Below, in pieces: positions 22,807 to 38,768 of a stretch of 64,000 nucleotides of DNA. The translations under genes were made by a program, and so were the position numbers. This DNA comes from Rhipicephalus microplus. Taxonomy: Eukaryota > Arthropoda > Arachnida > Ixodida > Ixodidae. Below the pieces are notes generated by a model. The model had not been told where the DNA came from, did not search any database, and saw only the letters and a program-made list of their open reading frames with translations. Position 1 is the first letter of the stretch; every line of letters begins with the position of its first letter. Location: assembly GCF_043290135.1 (NCBI RefSeq), contig NC_134705.1, forward strand, positions 43,899,271 to 43,963,270, written 5' to 3'.

Positions 22807-23008
22807 AAAAAATAAAGCAAAAGCAAAAGGCTACATAATACTTGCCGAGTTCAAAGAATCTGAATCCAGATTTCCGAAACAGGAAGGGCGGGGGGGACAG
22901 GCACATCAATTTACTTCTGCCCAATTCACAGTTTTCTACATGCAAAAAAAATAAATAAAACTGATATATGGCGGCAAAGGAGGGGGAGGACCCCGATAGC
23001 CCTATAAG
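22807..23008 (-). repeat. Long inverted repeat, right arm
   Basis: Reverse complement of 22228-22430; the arms are about 376 bp apart. The pair lies in LAP intron 2 and could form a large hairpin in RNA or a cruciform in DNA. Confidence 0.85.
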
Positions 23009-23621
23009 TGTAGGCATTGGCGTTGCAATCTTATATTGCAATGGTAGCCCGGTCATTTTTGTGTTCTTTTTACTTTCCATGCAAATATATTGCATTGCTT
23101 GAGAGCGGCCAACCTAAAAAAGGCATGCAGGGTTTTTCCCAACTACATTAGAATTTCGGCAATACAAGTCTCAAGTACCATGAAAAATAATTAGCAATAT
23201 CTGTTTTCAAACCATCATATATGCAGAAAACACTACAGAACTCCTGTATGTCATCCTGGGACAGAGGTCAGCGGGCCAATACGAGACTTGTGTCAAAGGT
23301 TTGCTTAGTAAAAACTGAAAAACAACATGCCGTAGTCTGCTCCATTATAGTCATAAGCGAAAGTTGACACAAATGCTAAAAGGCTGCATGCCTTTTTATG
23401 ACTTTATTGGATTTATTTTACCGCTGCGTAACTTTACAGCTCGTAGTTGCTGTCAATCATAGTGCCGACGGCGACAGTGGTTTGGAGTGCGGCAGTTCTG
23501 GCAAACGATGATTCCATTTTGAAACCGAGTGGGCTGGCCCCACACATACATGCCAAGCTTCTAGCATGCTGCTCTCGACTGTCCCTCAAAGGTTTCGATG
23601 CCAATACTCGCATCATCCCCC

Positions 23622-23642
23622 CCACACACACACACACACACC
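23622..23642. repeat. (CA)n microsatellite
   Basis: CACACACACACACACACACC directly after a C-run. Simple repeat in LAP intron 2. Confidence 0.9.
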
Positions 23643-24005
23643 CGTGACACGGCAAAGTGTTCAAAGCATCCGTACTTCGGCCCATTGGACACAGTAAAGT
23701 TCAGCAGGGGAGTTACTGTTTTGTATTGCCACGATTCTACTGCACATTTATATCAACGCACAGATGTCAATGTCTGGTAAACTAAAAATTGGATTGGACT
23801 GCGTTAAATTTTTGTCAATGTGGTCAGACCACGCTCAGAAATTTCGATTTCCGAGAGATTTTTCCAGCCAATCATACAAACGCAGGAAAAGGTCCAAATC
23901 TGGAAGCTTCCCAGAGAAGTACGGGAGAGTTAGCAGCATAGCGTGATGGATATGTTAGTGCCAAATATTAGTAGCAGTCAACCCCAAGCTCATGTCAAAA
24001 CTCAC

Positions 24006-24127
24006 AATTCGAGGAGGTCAGTCAGCTTGCTGCCGGCCGCAAATTGCTTGGCGCTAGGAGTGAGAACAAAGTCCCCTTCATTGTCCTTATCCTTGTCCTG
24101 GTAGACCCCAAGAAGGACTGCCTGCCT
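24006..24127 (-). CDS. LAP3: LAP exon 2
   Basis: 122 nt exon with acceptor ATGTCCTTACAG and donor GTGAGT. Its first codon is complete (phase 0): RQAVLLGVYQDKDKDNEG and then the FVLTPSAKQFAAGSKLTDLL region. This aligns with KGLVLGIYSKEKED...FDKLLAGKLRETL at the start of mature human LAP3. It ends with two bases of a Leu codon that exon 3 completes. It holds the first beta strand and helix of the M17 N-terminal domain. Confidence 0.9.
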
Positions 24128-25336
24128 CTGTAAGGACATTACTCTATACATGGGAGCACAGCAAAACACAAGTACAGTGATCTTAAGCACATTTTCAGAC
24201 ATAGGCTATATTAAACACATGTTCTATTCAAGAAAGCACAATGTGGAATACGTGGCCCTACCCAAAAAGGTGCCCATTCCCCTTTTTGGTAGCCTTGAAT
24301 TATGTGGCAATAACAAAGCCAGCCCCCCTTCTACATTTCTTTCAACTTGTTCTCCCCAGTGGAACTTGCAGCAGTGGTGTCCTAGGAACCTAAGTCCCAT
24401 ATGAGAGCTTTCAGATATGTGCACGATTTCTTAGTACTATCAAAATGTGCTGCCTCGGGATTAAATTCTCAATTGTCACAAATTGTCAGAACATATGAAG
24501 GCAGTTTTTCGGCCCTTGTGATAACACATCAAATTTTACATGAGAGTTCTTTGCGGTTAAAAAGAATAGGTAAGTGCATGCATATTCAATAAACCGTTAA
24601 ATTAGAAGCACAATTGTGCATGCTTCTAAGAGGCTATTCTGCTGCTATCTTCAATTTTGGTCCACAACCAAGCAAGAACCCTACCTTGAAAACTTGTTGG
24701 ATTATCTTTCACCACAGAGGGGGCCTTGTGGTACTGCGGTTTTGTGGTATCAGCCAAAATTAGCCAGCCAGTGTAAGCAAAATGAGGCATGTAAAGTTCA
24801 AGCTATCTGTGTCATCTTGTGCTTTCACTTTTCCAGCTAAGCATTTTAAACTATATGGAGGGATGAAATAGCATTTCACAATTAACAGTTACCCTTGTAC
24901 TGCAACAGCTCACTCCATAAGATAGCTATTGTTTTTGTTCTCATTATCTGCAGTCTGCATCTTTCACTGAATTATGACTGATTATTTCCTGCACCCATTA
25001 CATAAGCAGGAAAATGAGATTCCTTTGTGTATTTTAAATAGAATGTCAGTCATATATACTTGCAGGGCCACGTGGCCACATTCTTCTCTTTTAGTGCTAT
25101 GCCCCTTACATAAAATTTTGTGCAAGATGTTGTGCATTGTTTACATGACATTAATTTGGCATGAATAAAGATTCGTGCTCATACACAGAGTATCTACATG
25201 CATTGACTCAATAATAATAAAATTATCACGTGAAACTGGACTCCTACACAATGTTCGTTAATGATTGTATCCTAGTAATTGACAAGCAGATTCAAAACAC
25301 GTGCGTCCACCCTGCTGGAACCTGTGCCCATCTTAC

Positions 25337-25342
25337 CTCCAT
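25337..25342 (-). CDS. LAP3: Alternative LAP first coding exon (ATG GAG)
   Basis: ATGGAG followed by a strong donor GTAAGA at 25336 downward would join exon 2 in phase 0 (M-E-R-Q-A-V). The frame stays open upstream for about 57 codons with no further ATG, so this could also be part of a longer 5' exon. It competes with the exon at 28250-28261. In vertebrate LAP3 an internal Met just before the homologous block can serve as start, which makes both readings plausible. Confidence 0.35.
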
Positions 25343-25695
25343 CGTGAAAGCCTCCAAAGTGACATGTGCACGCGCGTTCTGGAGCCATTTTACCCGCAAA
25401 AAACAAAAACAGCACTGCGCCAGTTGCGTCAACTGACAGAAAGTGGGCGGGAAGCCCACTGACCTCAATCTAGACTAGCAGCTGCAACCGAACAATGCCG
25501 CTTCTATATTATAGGTGCAGTCCCCCTTCGATACACAGATCGCTTACATACTACCCAATTCGTGCACGCACAGCCGAGTCAAAGAACGCTCTACAGTGGC
25601 TTTTGTTCTCTCTTTGTGCAAGTTATGTTTGCCATTAAAGCCTGAACTCAGCCTTTTACTCAAGTTCATAGCCTCATTGTGTACTCTTTCTGCAG

Positions 25696-25803
25696 GCCTC
25701 AGACATACTGCCATCTGGACTCAACAATGAGGGTGTTAGGCACAATTTGTTCACTAAGCGAGAAGAAAAAGTCCGCGCATCTTTTTTAGCTCCAGAAAGC
25801 ATG
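25696..25803 (+). CDS. Candidate internal exon on the plus strand, unrecognised
   Basis: A 108 nt segment bounded by a good acceptor (TACTCTTTCTGCAG) and donor (ATG|GTAAGAG). Only one of the three frames is open throughout, starting ASDILPSGLNNEGVRHN and ending SFLAPESM. The length is a multiple of three. I do not recognise the protein and found no partner exon nearby. It lies antisense within LAP intron 1 (if the 28.25 kb start is used), so chance is a real alternative. Confidence 0.25.
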
Positions 25804-25999
25804 GTAAGAGCTAAAAGAGGGGAGTGTGAGATAAAAGAAAAAAGGCTCTCGATTGAAAATGACAAGCTATCACAGATAAGTGTAAGCAATAATAGAATAT
25901 TAAACTGGCAATAAACCCAGAGCAGTTCAAGTTGACTTGTAACATAGCTGTGCATGCTCAAAAAAAAAAAACTAGCGAGAAAAAGTTTAACTAATGAAT

Positions 26000-28249
26000 G
26001 CCAGGCTGTCAAGAGGTATATCCGAAATTTGCAGAGCTTACAGTGATAGGAATGCAGCCTGGCCAATAGAAAATGGTGGGGTACATTAAATAATACTGAA
26101 CTGAAATGGAAAGAAAGAATTTTAACACAGCTTTATATTATAATTACATGCATCAAAGGAAAGAAGAAGAATTTTAAGGGTTTATTTTCTTGGTAGATGC
26201 AATGTCAGTTAGAACTGACAGGTAATAATGCAAAGAAAAGTACAGGGGATGCATTTATAGATAGTATCATATTAATGTGAAGAATGTAAGGTGGACAAAA
26301 ACACAGCTCACATCCGGCAGGGAACAAACCGAACTTGAAGGTTGCCACTTCAGTACCTGCCAGCAGTCAGTTGTCGTTTTGTACACATAAATCTGTTCAA
26401 ATTGCTATCATGAGTACTACAAATAACATACTCTACACATTCTTAAGAACTAGTTTATATTAGTTCTTATCAATATTACATGCCTTACTAATAAAAATTA
26501 TTAAACTAACACCCAGTGGAACGTGTAATGCTGCTAATTAAGGAACTCAAATCTCACTTATCAAACACTGAACTACTAGCACAAATATCAATGTGGCATT
26601 ATATCTGAGCTGCGCCGACTACTTGAATTCTGCTGGCTTCTAAGACCCACATGGGTTCCGCAAACGCATCTGAAGGTATTAGATGACTGCATGCATAATC
26701 CATAACAACAAGTGACGAGAAACTAAGTAGTTATGCACAGTTGTGTGAAATAATGCTGCAAAACGTTGGGGCTGTGGTGTTGATAGAACAGTGTTGTAAA
26801 TTGTCATATATTTTCGCGAAGCGACGCAAGGATCTTGATAGATTTCTTTTCATTATTTCAGTTGACAGAAACCAAAGCATGCAGGTTCAGACTCTAAATG
26901 GCTCCCAAGTACACCTTGGCCCCTCCTAGCTGGTGTTATCTCCAATGTATCAATTAGCAAGACCCTATTTTATGACCAGTGCCCAAGCAAGCCATAAAAA
27001 GATTTTTGACTTGAGATAAAGGGACCACATGTTTCTAGCAGTGGTGGGCATTTTCAGCTCTGCGCTTCTTTTCACAGACCACGGCGAGTGCTGGCGCTCT
27101 CTGGTAACACGTGTGCTCGCTGGTGTGTGTGTTCCCTTGTTTTCAACACCACACAGACGCCGATCACGTGGTGGTGTCGTGTATGCATCTGTTTCTACGC
27201 GGGCTCAAATGGCAGCTCCACGGTAAAGTCCTGCAGATCGATATCGCTGTCACTTTGCTAACCGCATTTCTGATCCGGACATCCTGCGCACTATCAGCGG
27301 ATGGAATTTGCTACAAACTTACTGCTCGTGTAAGTGCCACGCTGCGCCCGAGAATGCTTTCGTACGAACCGAGTCGTTCCCCGATATTTGCACGGACCGT
27401 GAAAGTGTATTCATTTGCACGACTAGAAACATCTCAACCTCGCATTCTTCCTAACAGTGTCGAATAGTAGGCAGCCGCGTGCGCGCGTGTTTCGCGGATA
27501 TGTGGCCCATTTACAGTGCCTTGAACTGTACTCCTTTACGCCTCAACGACGCGTCAAGACACGCTCAGATTCCAGTTTTCGTTCTTTTATGCACTATCTC
27601 CGCTCGTACACCTGACCCCGCTGCACTTTGCTAATGGCACGTAGACGTCGCAATAAAAAACGTGCGTGTTCTTCAAATGCAACGGCTGCAGGACGAGAAT
27701 GACGCGTATTACCTTGACTATTGCACTGCGCGAACAATGAGAGGCTCGATCGTTTGGTTACGCGAGAAGCGAATGGAAAAAAAAAGAACAGCCATCACCG
27801 GAGAATTGCACGAACACTCTCATAGCCACGAATGTGCAACTTGAGCACGCCAAACTTGACAACTACTAGCGGTAAATGGGCTTGAATGCATGCTTCGAAC
27901 GACATTTCAGCTAAATAGTTGTGCCAAGTTGAGCGACTGCAACTCGGCATCGATATAATGCGTGAATCGGCACATTTTCAACGAGCGGTTGACCTCTGGC
28001 GTGCAGTATGAGTATCACCATTGGTCGAATGACTGAACCACCATGCGTGGATCGGAACATCGGCCCTCACATGTTTATTATTTCTCCGCGAAGATGAGAG
28101 CGTGGAATGCACGGAATTCGGCCGTGAGTGCTCCACGATTTGCATATTTACAACCCGAGCACCGATTCTACATGCATTCGCTTGCGATGTGCTGCGTAAG
28201 GACGACCATGCAGAATTTTTTTTTTTCAATATTTTGCCGGAACCCCTAC
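26000..28249 (-). other. Putative LAP intron 1, right part
   Basis: No supported exon. The stretch 27030-27500 is GC-richer, with moderately long open frames on the plus strand, and might belong to an unrecognised transcript. Nothing in it resembles a known domain. Confidence 0.3.
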
Positions 28250-28261
28250 CTTAGCGGCCAT
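28250..28261 (-). CDS. LAP3: Candidate LAP first coding exon (M-A-A-K)
   Basis: ATG GCC GCT AAG ends at a GTAGGG donor and would join exon 2 in phase 0, giving MAAKRQAVLLGVYQ. The ATG has good context (CTGGCTATGGCC) and lies at the inner edge of a GC-richer segment (28262-28640) typical of an animal promoter/5' UTR. The donor is weaker than that at 25336. Preferred over 25337-25342 because of the upstream composition. Confidence 0.45.
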
Positions 28262-28640
28262 AGCCAGGCTTCTATGTGCTGAGAGGACCGACGAAAGGAC
28301 GTGTGGGTTTGACTTCAAACAGGCTAAGGAACGCAGGAGCGGGATCATTTATCGGCGACTGCGCTGTGTTTGAGAACGCCGTGCTGACAAATGACAATGC
28401 GTGCACCGCGGTCGTTGAGATACGGAATCGGTCGTGCCGGATTATTTACCGATTGTGAGAAAAACACACACACAAATGCACACTTTAGGCAGCACAGCTA
28501 CTATAGTACACTCAACCACAGCAACAGCACACACGCGATCACTCCACACGACCCGGCTAGCACTCTAACCCGGCGCACGCACCGGGGAGCCGGAACCGGA
28601 ATTACAGTGTACCGGAATGCATGGCCGCATGGCTAGTCAG
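28262..28640 (-). promoter_or_regulatory. Probable 5' UTR/promoter region of LAP
   Basis: GC-rich and CpG-containing relative to its surroundings, directly upstream of the M-A-A-K start. It includes CCGGAACCGGAATTCC-like blocks on the plus strand near 28580-28612. No TATA box is evident; this is a composition-based inference. Confidence 0.35.
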
Positions 28641-29461
28641 ACAGCCCTTTACCGAATTTTCTTCATTTCACTTCTCGTTTCGGTTTTCCAGTCAATATGA
28701 TACAAACCGGCAATAAACTGTTGGTGTTTTCTTGGAGCTATTCCAAAGCGAGCACTGCCCCATCACCACAAAAGCAAAATTTCTGTTGATCAAACGAATC
28801 TCAGCTAGTGTACATATCTCTCAAAGGCATTAGGGTAATTTATTAGCCTCGACCAACATATCGACATTTTCTGTTATCCTTCGAACGAGAATCTCTATCA
28901 CACAGAGAAGCTAAATGCCTAATGTTTCGAAACAAGAACTTACTGCTGCCATCATTATCCATATTTCATGCACCTGCAAAGGCGTGTTGTTCATATTTCT
29001 TTTTCTACGCACAATATCACAATTCCATGTGAAAGAGAATGACATAGACAACTGTCTCGACTCAGGATCTCCTTTTGAGTGCAAGTGCTTGAACCTTTTG
29101 GAGGTGGCTGCATGCTCGAATATCCCGCTCGCTTAAGATGCAAGAAGTTTTCGCACAGCACCGTTCGGAAGTTGTTCAGGATGATCATGCATGTACACAC
29201 CATTGGATGTCCCACTGTGGTTGCTCCGTCGTGTCCAAATTTGCATCTCGTCAGGTTAAAGTGTAGGCCCAGATTCAGGAGATAATTCTTCTGAGTGTCA
29301 GCTGGTTTAAGTACTGATGTAATTAACAAGTACAGGTGTGAAACAGCTGAGACATTCGCGCCATTAAGCGCCTAACTTGCTTCTGCACCATCCTGCACCA
29401 AACCACCTCTGCTGTGCCAAACCCACCTATCAGCGCCGTACTGCGCCTCAGCACCAGAATT

Positions 29462-29621
29462 CGTCGATGGAGGCAAAAATGCTGCAGTGTGCTCAGATTC
29501 GGGTGCACGTTAAAGAACCCCAGGTGGTCAAAGTTGCCAGAGTACTCCACTACTGCCGGTGCGTTTCTCATAATAATGTCGGGGTATTTGGGACGTTAAA
29601 CCCCATGAATCAATCAATCAA
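29462..29621 (+). mobile_element. Tick tRNA-derived SINE, 3' part
   Basis: TCGATGGAGGCAAAAATGCT leads to GGGTGCACGTTAAAGAACCC, CAGGTGGTCAAA and GGACGTTAAACCCCATGAAT with a (CAAT)n tail. It is collinear with the Ruka-type SINE described from Rhipicephalus (family name from memory, not searched). The tRNA head is absent. Confidence 0.8.
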
Positions 29622-29847
29622 AGCATCAGAATTCAGCCACAAAGTGCGAAAGCCATCAAGAGTTGTGTCCGGAAGTGTAGCTGAAACATCGTCTTTTGGT
29701 TTCAGCGAAACAGTTTCGTGAAGGCTCTGATCACTCCAGGAGCAGCTGTGAATTTTGATCCTCGCAATCGCTATGCGTGCGCGATCGCGGCAGGCATCAG
29801 CTCGTCAGCGCGAATGGCTCGTGAATAGAGGTACAGTGTACTAATAG

Positions 29848-29995
29848 AGGTGTGCGCCGAGGCGATAGACCGGCGGCGGCGTGAGGGTCGCCCAGAGTCG
29901 GCGGCGGCGGCGTCGTCGGCGCACGCCGGTTATTTCATCGGCGGCGGCGCGCGGCCAATTTTCATCGGCGGCGGCGGCGCCGGTGGCGCGGAAAC
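29848..29995 (+). repeat. CGG-rich repeat R3, copy a
   Basis: Starts TAGAGGTGTGCGCCGA and contains four or more (CGG)3-5 blocks separated by CGATC/TTTTCATCGG-like spacers. Extremely GC-rich within AT-rich DNA. An inverted relative lies at 42754-42876 with the same GTAGAGGTGTGCGCCGA start. Confidence 0.75.
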
Positions 29996-30000
29996 CGAAA

Positions 30001-31857
30001 CTAAAAATTCAAAAGGTTCTTCTGCCACAGGTTACTGAATTAGTTGAAATTCAGGGATTTTCATCCAAATAGCACTAATGACACTACACAGATCTGTCGA
30101 CATCACGATGAATGCAAAGCGTTTTGTAAAATAGTTTTTATTTCGCTTTCATAATAAAATACGCGCATTTCAATACTGCCATTTCAATATATGTCCATGT
30201 TCTACCACAAATGCGTAGCACTTTGCTTGTTTCTTTATTTAGGATGCAGCAGTTTGTTTCTTTTGTTGGCTACGTCATACTTCATGAAACTTTCTTTCAT
30301 TGAACATTGAGCAAGCACCACGCACGTCACTCACTTCGCTTTTTCCGAATCGGATCTCACTTTTACATGTACGCTGCACGAAAAAAGAAGCACCTCTGCT
30401 ACGAGTTTTCTTATTGCGATTGCAGAAAACCACTCTTTTGAGTTTCAAACTAATCGAAATACCTAATTTTCACAATATGAGAATAATTTATCTAGCGGTA
30501 TAAAATGCGGAAGAAAACAAATCTGCGCATTTAGTCAACTAGTCCTCACCGCAGTGTTCAATGAATGAAGTGTAGACATGGGCTTGGGTGAGGCGGGTGG
30601 TGCAAAAGGGGCACTTGACCCCTTCAAGCCGCACCAGCACTTGCTACCCACTCTAGCGACGCCAACACGAAGCCCTCCCTCACCCATGATGCAAGTTGAA
30701 AGAAGGATTTGCTTACCCCCAAGACAAAAACCTTTCGATGGCCATATTTGCAGATGAGAGCAAATGCAATATTTTCTCAGATGCACAGTCCACACTGGTC
30801 ACGACCTGGAGGCCCGTTGACCACGCCTGCAGAGAACGTTGACTCCCCGACCTTTTTGTGCTCGGTCAGAGGAGGGGAACACCCCTTGCAAGTGGGCCCC
30901 ATTAAAATTTCTCTTAAAAACGTCACAAATAAGAATGCTTGATAAGTATGTATAAAACATTCAACATTTTAATGTTTTTTGTAGCGTGTACACGTGCTCA
31001 ATACCCATCAGGTGTGTGAGACAATTAAAATCACAACTGCCACTCTCGACTGGTTCCGGAAAAGACTCAATAAAAGAATGCAATTACGAGTGCTGAGAAC
31101 CTACGTTCGTTTGTCTACGTGATTTCTAGGCATTTTAATTCTTATATAAACAAAAATATAACCTGCAAAATATTAAAACAAAATGGCTGCTATTGCAAGA
31201 TGTGTGTCCCTCTTCGTGATTCTTCTAGACTTACGCGTCTGCAAGCCACATCTGGTGTCACAAACTTGCAAGTGCCCCCCCTCCTCCCCACGACATCTCC
31301 CAATACCCCCTCCCCAATAAAAAGCACCAATGTAGGCCTGCGTAGGCCTGCGTGATTGCCTACTGGTGCACGGCGGGCCATTTCGGTTGCTAGGACCAAC
31401 AGTACCGATTTCGACATGCTTTATTGAAGGTGCTGAAGGATCAAGAAAAGGCCAATTGTTGTAAATTTCTTGAGAGTTCAACGATAGCTTCTTTGTGAAT
31501 ACCGTAGATTATTGAACCTCACTTTGTGTATTATGCTCCAATGAAAACAAAAATGGTTTCACCCTGTGTCACTACAGAGTCAGAAGCCATCACACGGGCA
31601 GGCGTCATTAAGCCTCTATATAACATTGCTAAGGTTCAGCACATTTGTACAAATAATTCTCGTTAATTGAACATTGAGCATAATCCTTGCTTGGGTTAGT
31701 ATGTGTGAAACATAAATTTGAAAATTAAAAATTCTCATTCTGGGTTTCTGCTGCAAAGACACATTGATTAAAACTGATGATTCCGGAGCTACGGCAGAGG
31801 TAACATTCGTTATGTTTTTTCGGTTACGGTAATGGTAATGCGTTACTTTTTTTATGT
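30001..31857. other. Unassigned DNA
   Basis: No recognisable gene. Two short C/G-rich blocks (about 30600-30900 and 31270-31320) resemble each other and 37470-37640 in composition and may be worn repeat ends. Confidence 0.35.
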
Positions 31858-31881
31858 ATATATAAATAAATAAATAAATGA

Positions 31882-31949
<68 letters not shown>
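31858..31949. repeat. (TAAA)n then (TA)n microsatellite
   Basis: Tetranucleotide TAAA/TGAA units run into about 62 bp of TA. The open frame across this and the next TA array is a simple-repeat artefact. Confidence 0.95.
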
Positions 31950-32241
<292 letters not shown>

Positions 32242-32763
32242 CGTGGAGCCGTAAAACGTTCCCTTTTTTTATTAGAGTAACGTATTTAGTTATTTTTACT
32301 GTAACGGATACAACCCTAAATATATAGACTTACAGGAGTGATGTCAGCCCACACCGTCAGTTGCGGTCTATAGGCTGGCTGTAAACATTACATAGATATA
32401 TTCCTTTCATTCAGCACGTGATAGTGAAGGTTCGCTCGACCATTGATGTTCTCGACCTTTGAGGAATACGCAACAGCTTCTTAATAATATGCATATCATC
32501 CAACAGAAGCGTGCACTTCGTTTCGCTAAAATTTACAGTCAACGTGAGTGCTGTCGTCATGCCGTATGTTTTAGGTAGAGACTTAGCCTACTCGAAATAC
32601 CCAAAGTCGTCGATCCACCTAGCAACGTGTGGCTATCCGCTGACGGTTCTGTATGAAAATAGCATCCACAGTGGAGCCTGTCGCATCTGCTGAAATTTTA
32701 TCGCAACATTATTATACTGCCACTTCGCTTGTATTTTTATGTCACTGTCTTGCGCAAAGACAC

Positions 32764-32998
32764 CGCCATTGTGGTTCAGTAGCAAAGGTAGCCGGCTGCT
32801 GACCCGCAGGTCGCGCGATCGAATCCCTCCTGTGGCGGCTGCATTTTCGATAGAGGCGAAAATGCTGTAGGCCCATGTGTTCAGATTTGGGTGCATGTTA
32901 AAGAACCCCCGGTTGTCATAATTTCTGGAGTCTTCCACTTCGGCATCTCTCATCATATGGTGGTTTTGAAACGTTAAACACCACATATTAATCAATTG
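32764..32998 (+). mobile_element. Tick SINE with tRNA head (near full length)
   Basis: About 235 bp. The tRNA-related head has an A box-like TGGTTCAGTAGC (32772-32783), a short anticodon-like stem CTGC/GCAG, and a B box-like CGATCGAATCC (32816-32826). It is followed by the family body (GCACGTTAAAGAACCC-type block, here GCATGTTAAAGAACCC) and the tail CACATATTAATCAATTG. It is the only copy in the window with a readable pol III promoter. Confidence 0.85.
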
Positions 32999-36978
<3,980 letters not shown>

Positions 36979-37015
36979 CTAGGCAATTGCAATTCTATTG
37001 TCTTGCAATTCTATG

Positions 37016-37300
37016 AGTCTATTAGTCCGAGTGAGTCCGCTGGAGGACCGTTGTAATCAGTCTGAGTATGAGTGGGTATATTTGAGGAAAGTATTAGTGG
37101 ATCCGGCTGACAAAAACATCGGTGAGTCTGAGTCTGAGTGAGTTTAAATAGAGAGAAATTTCGTTAGTCTCAGTCCGAGTGAGTCCAAAGCAAAATATTT
37201 TTATATATAGTTATTGAGTTAGTCTGACTGAGTTTTTTTTATTTTGCCAACCTATGCCGAACGTGGGATCTTTCCGTATTTCGCAGAGTGTAGTCTGAGT
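37016..37300 (+). repeat. Degenerate GTCTGAGTGAGT repeats
   Basis: Variants of GTCYGAGTGAGT recur at irregular 35-60 bp spacing (near 37024, 37061, 37125, 37170, 37221 and 37291), one locally duplicated as GAGTCTGAGTCTGAGTGAGT. Probably a worn minisatellite. Confidence 0.5.
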
Positions 37301-38768
37301 GTTGTTTGCGAAATTTTCTATAACCTTGCTCGTTTGAATGGCGAATTTCGTTTTCATATGTTAGGCAGAACTGTTTGTGCCAGGTGTTAAAAGCTGAACA
37401 ATATTGCTGCTATTTTTCTGTCATACAAGCATCCAGAAATCTTGCCGAAATGTTCTGTTTGCATTTTTTCCAAGTAGCGGCGCAAGGGGTGGGCATGAGG
37501 GAGCTGGAGCTACACCCCCTCAATTTTCACTCGCCCCCCACTGCCCCTCCCCCCCCCCAAGAGAGAACATAGTCACTACACAATGGCTAAGTTCCCTGCC
37601 TCCCTGCTCACCCTTAAGGAACTCACTTATCATGAGTGCCCCACCAGTAAAATAATCCTGACGCTGACCCTGATTTATTTCTTTGTGTTGTTGCGCTATG
37701 CAACAACACAAATAAAAAAATGCTTGCTCTGGGGAGAGTATATTGTGCCTATATTTTTAGAAGACTAAAGTTTTTTTTGTGTGAAAAAAAATACGGGCTT
37801 AAGAAAATCGTAATTTGGGTCCACATTAAGACGAAATTTACACCACAGGGGGCTCCAAGTAAAAATTAACTTTATACCTCAATCTAAAGCAAACAAACAG
37901 CTTTATGTGGCAAGTGTTATCACTGGGCTATTCCACGCCATCTCACCAAACCTTGGCGCTCGACCATTAGAGATTAGCTTTAAAAAAATTGAGGATGATC
38001 TATTTATAAAGCAAGGGATTTTCCCCTGAAATGTTTCTTGACATACATTTTTCAGTACCGTAAGACGCATGCGAATTGTTTTCGGAAAGCTTGAAGCTTG
38101 ACACGTAAAATGTATTGCCAAAAAATCTGTTCTACATTTTCAACAATATTTTCACTACCTCAGTCCAATATTAAAATAAAGAAGAGTTTGTCCAATTGAA
38201 CAGGGGTGTCCTTTTAACTTGAAATAATTTTTACGAACCCTTTCATAAGTGTTTATTGCTGCCTTAAGGAAGAAAAATATGGCCCATATTAGAGATTTTT
38301 TCCATAGACAGATAATAGTGACATGAAATATATTGTATTAACGAATTGTCAAGTAGTTTTCCTGTAGGCGAAAAATAATTTTAAACGTACGTAATGCAAA
38401 ATAGTGTGGATAACTGGCGTCAAATTTTGCTAGACAAAGCCTTTTGTTGTTTTTGCTCATAAGTGGTCGTAAGTTTACATTGACGTGTACCAGGTAAAAT
38501 ATACTGAACAGTCGATATAGTAGTGATTTTCATTGCGTACTGACTGAAAGTTTTTGTTTACTTTTTGTTTTAGGTGAGAAAATTACTCACTAGTTATCTT
38601 TGGCTTATCTAAGTTATCTGTGTGTTTGCACGTGTTCGTACCTTTTAACAATGGATCCTAGCATGAAATACAAGCTGTGTGGAAGCGAGGAGCATTTATA
38701 GAACATATCAAGCTTTGTTTAGACTAATTGAAGTGATTTATTAGGGAGTATTAGCTTGGGTTCCTATC
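37301..38768. other. Unassigned DNA
   Basis: No gene recognised. Contains a C-rich block at 37540-37560. Confidence 0.35.

Larger units (their letters stand above)
1..28261 (-). other. LAP3: LAP3-type aminopeptidase gene, 5' part (gene span)
   Basis: Five internal exons plus a candidate first exon, read right to left, join with compatible phases (0, 2, 0, 1, 1, then out at 2) into one protein of about 165 residues. It matches the N-terminal (macrodomain-like) half of M17 leucine aminopeptidases. M17 enzymes are hexameric, two-metal cytosolic exopeptidases that release N-terminal Leu and similar residues; the metal-binding catalytic domain is C-terminal and must lie left of position 1. Introns in order are 28249-24128, 24005-21253, 21197-18622, 18515-9837, 9767-1788 and from 1675 leftward. 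They hold most of the transposable elements described for this half of the window. Confidence 0.85.

Noticed and set aside
23434..23685. Possible minus-strand exon near the (CA)n tract
   Set aside because: No matching LAP segment is missing here (exons 2 and 3 join in phase without it), and no good splice sites bracket it.
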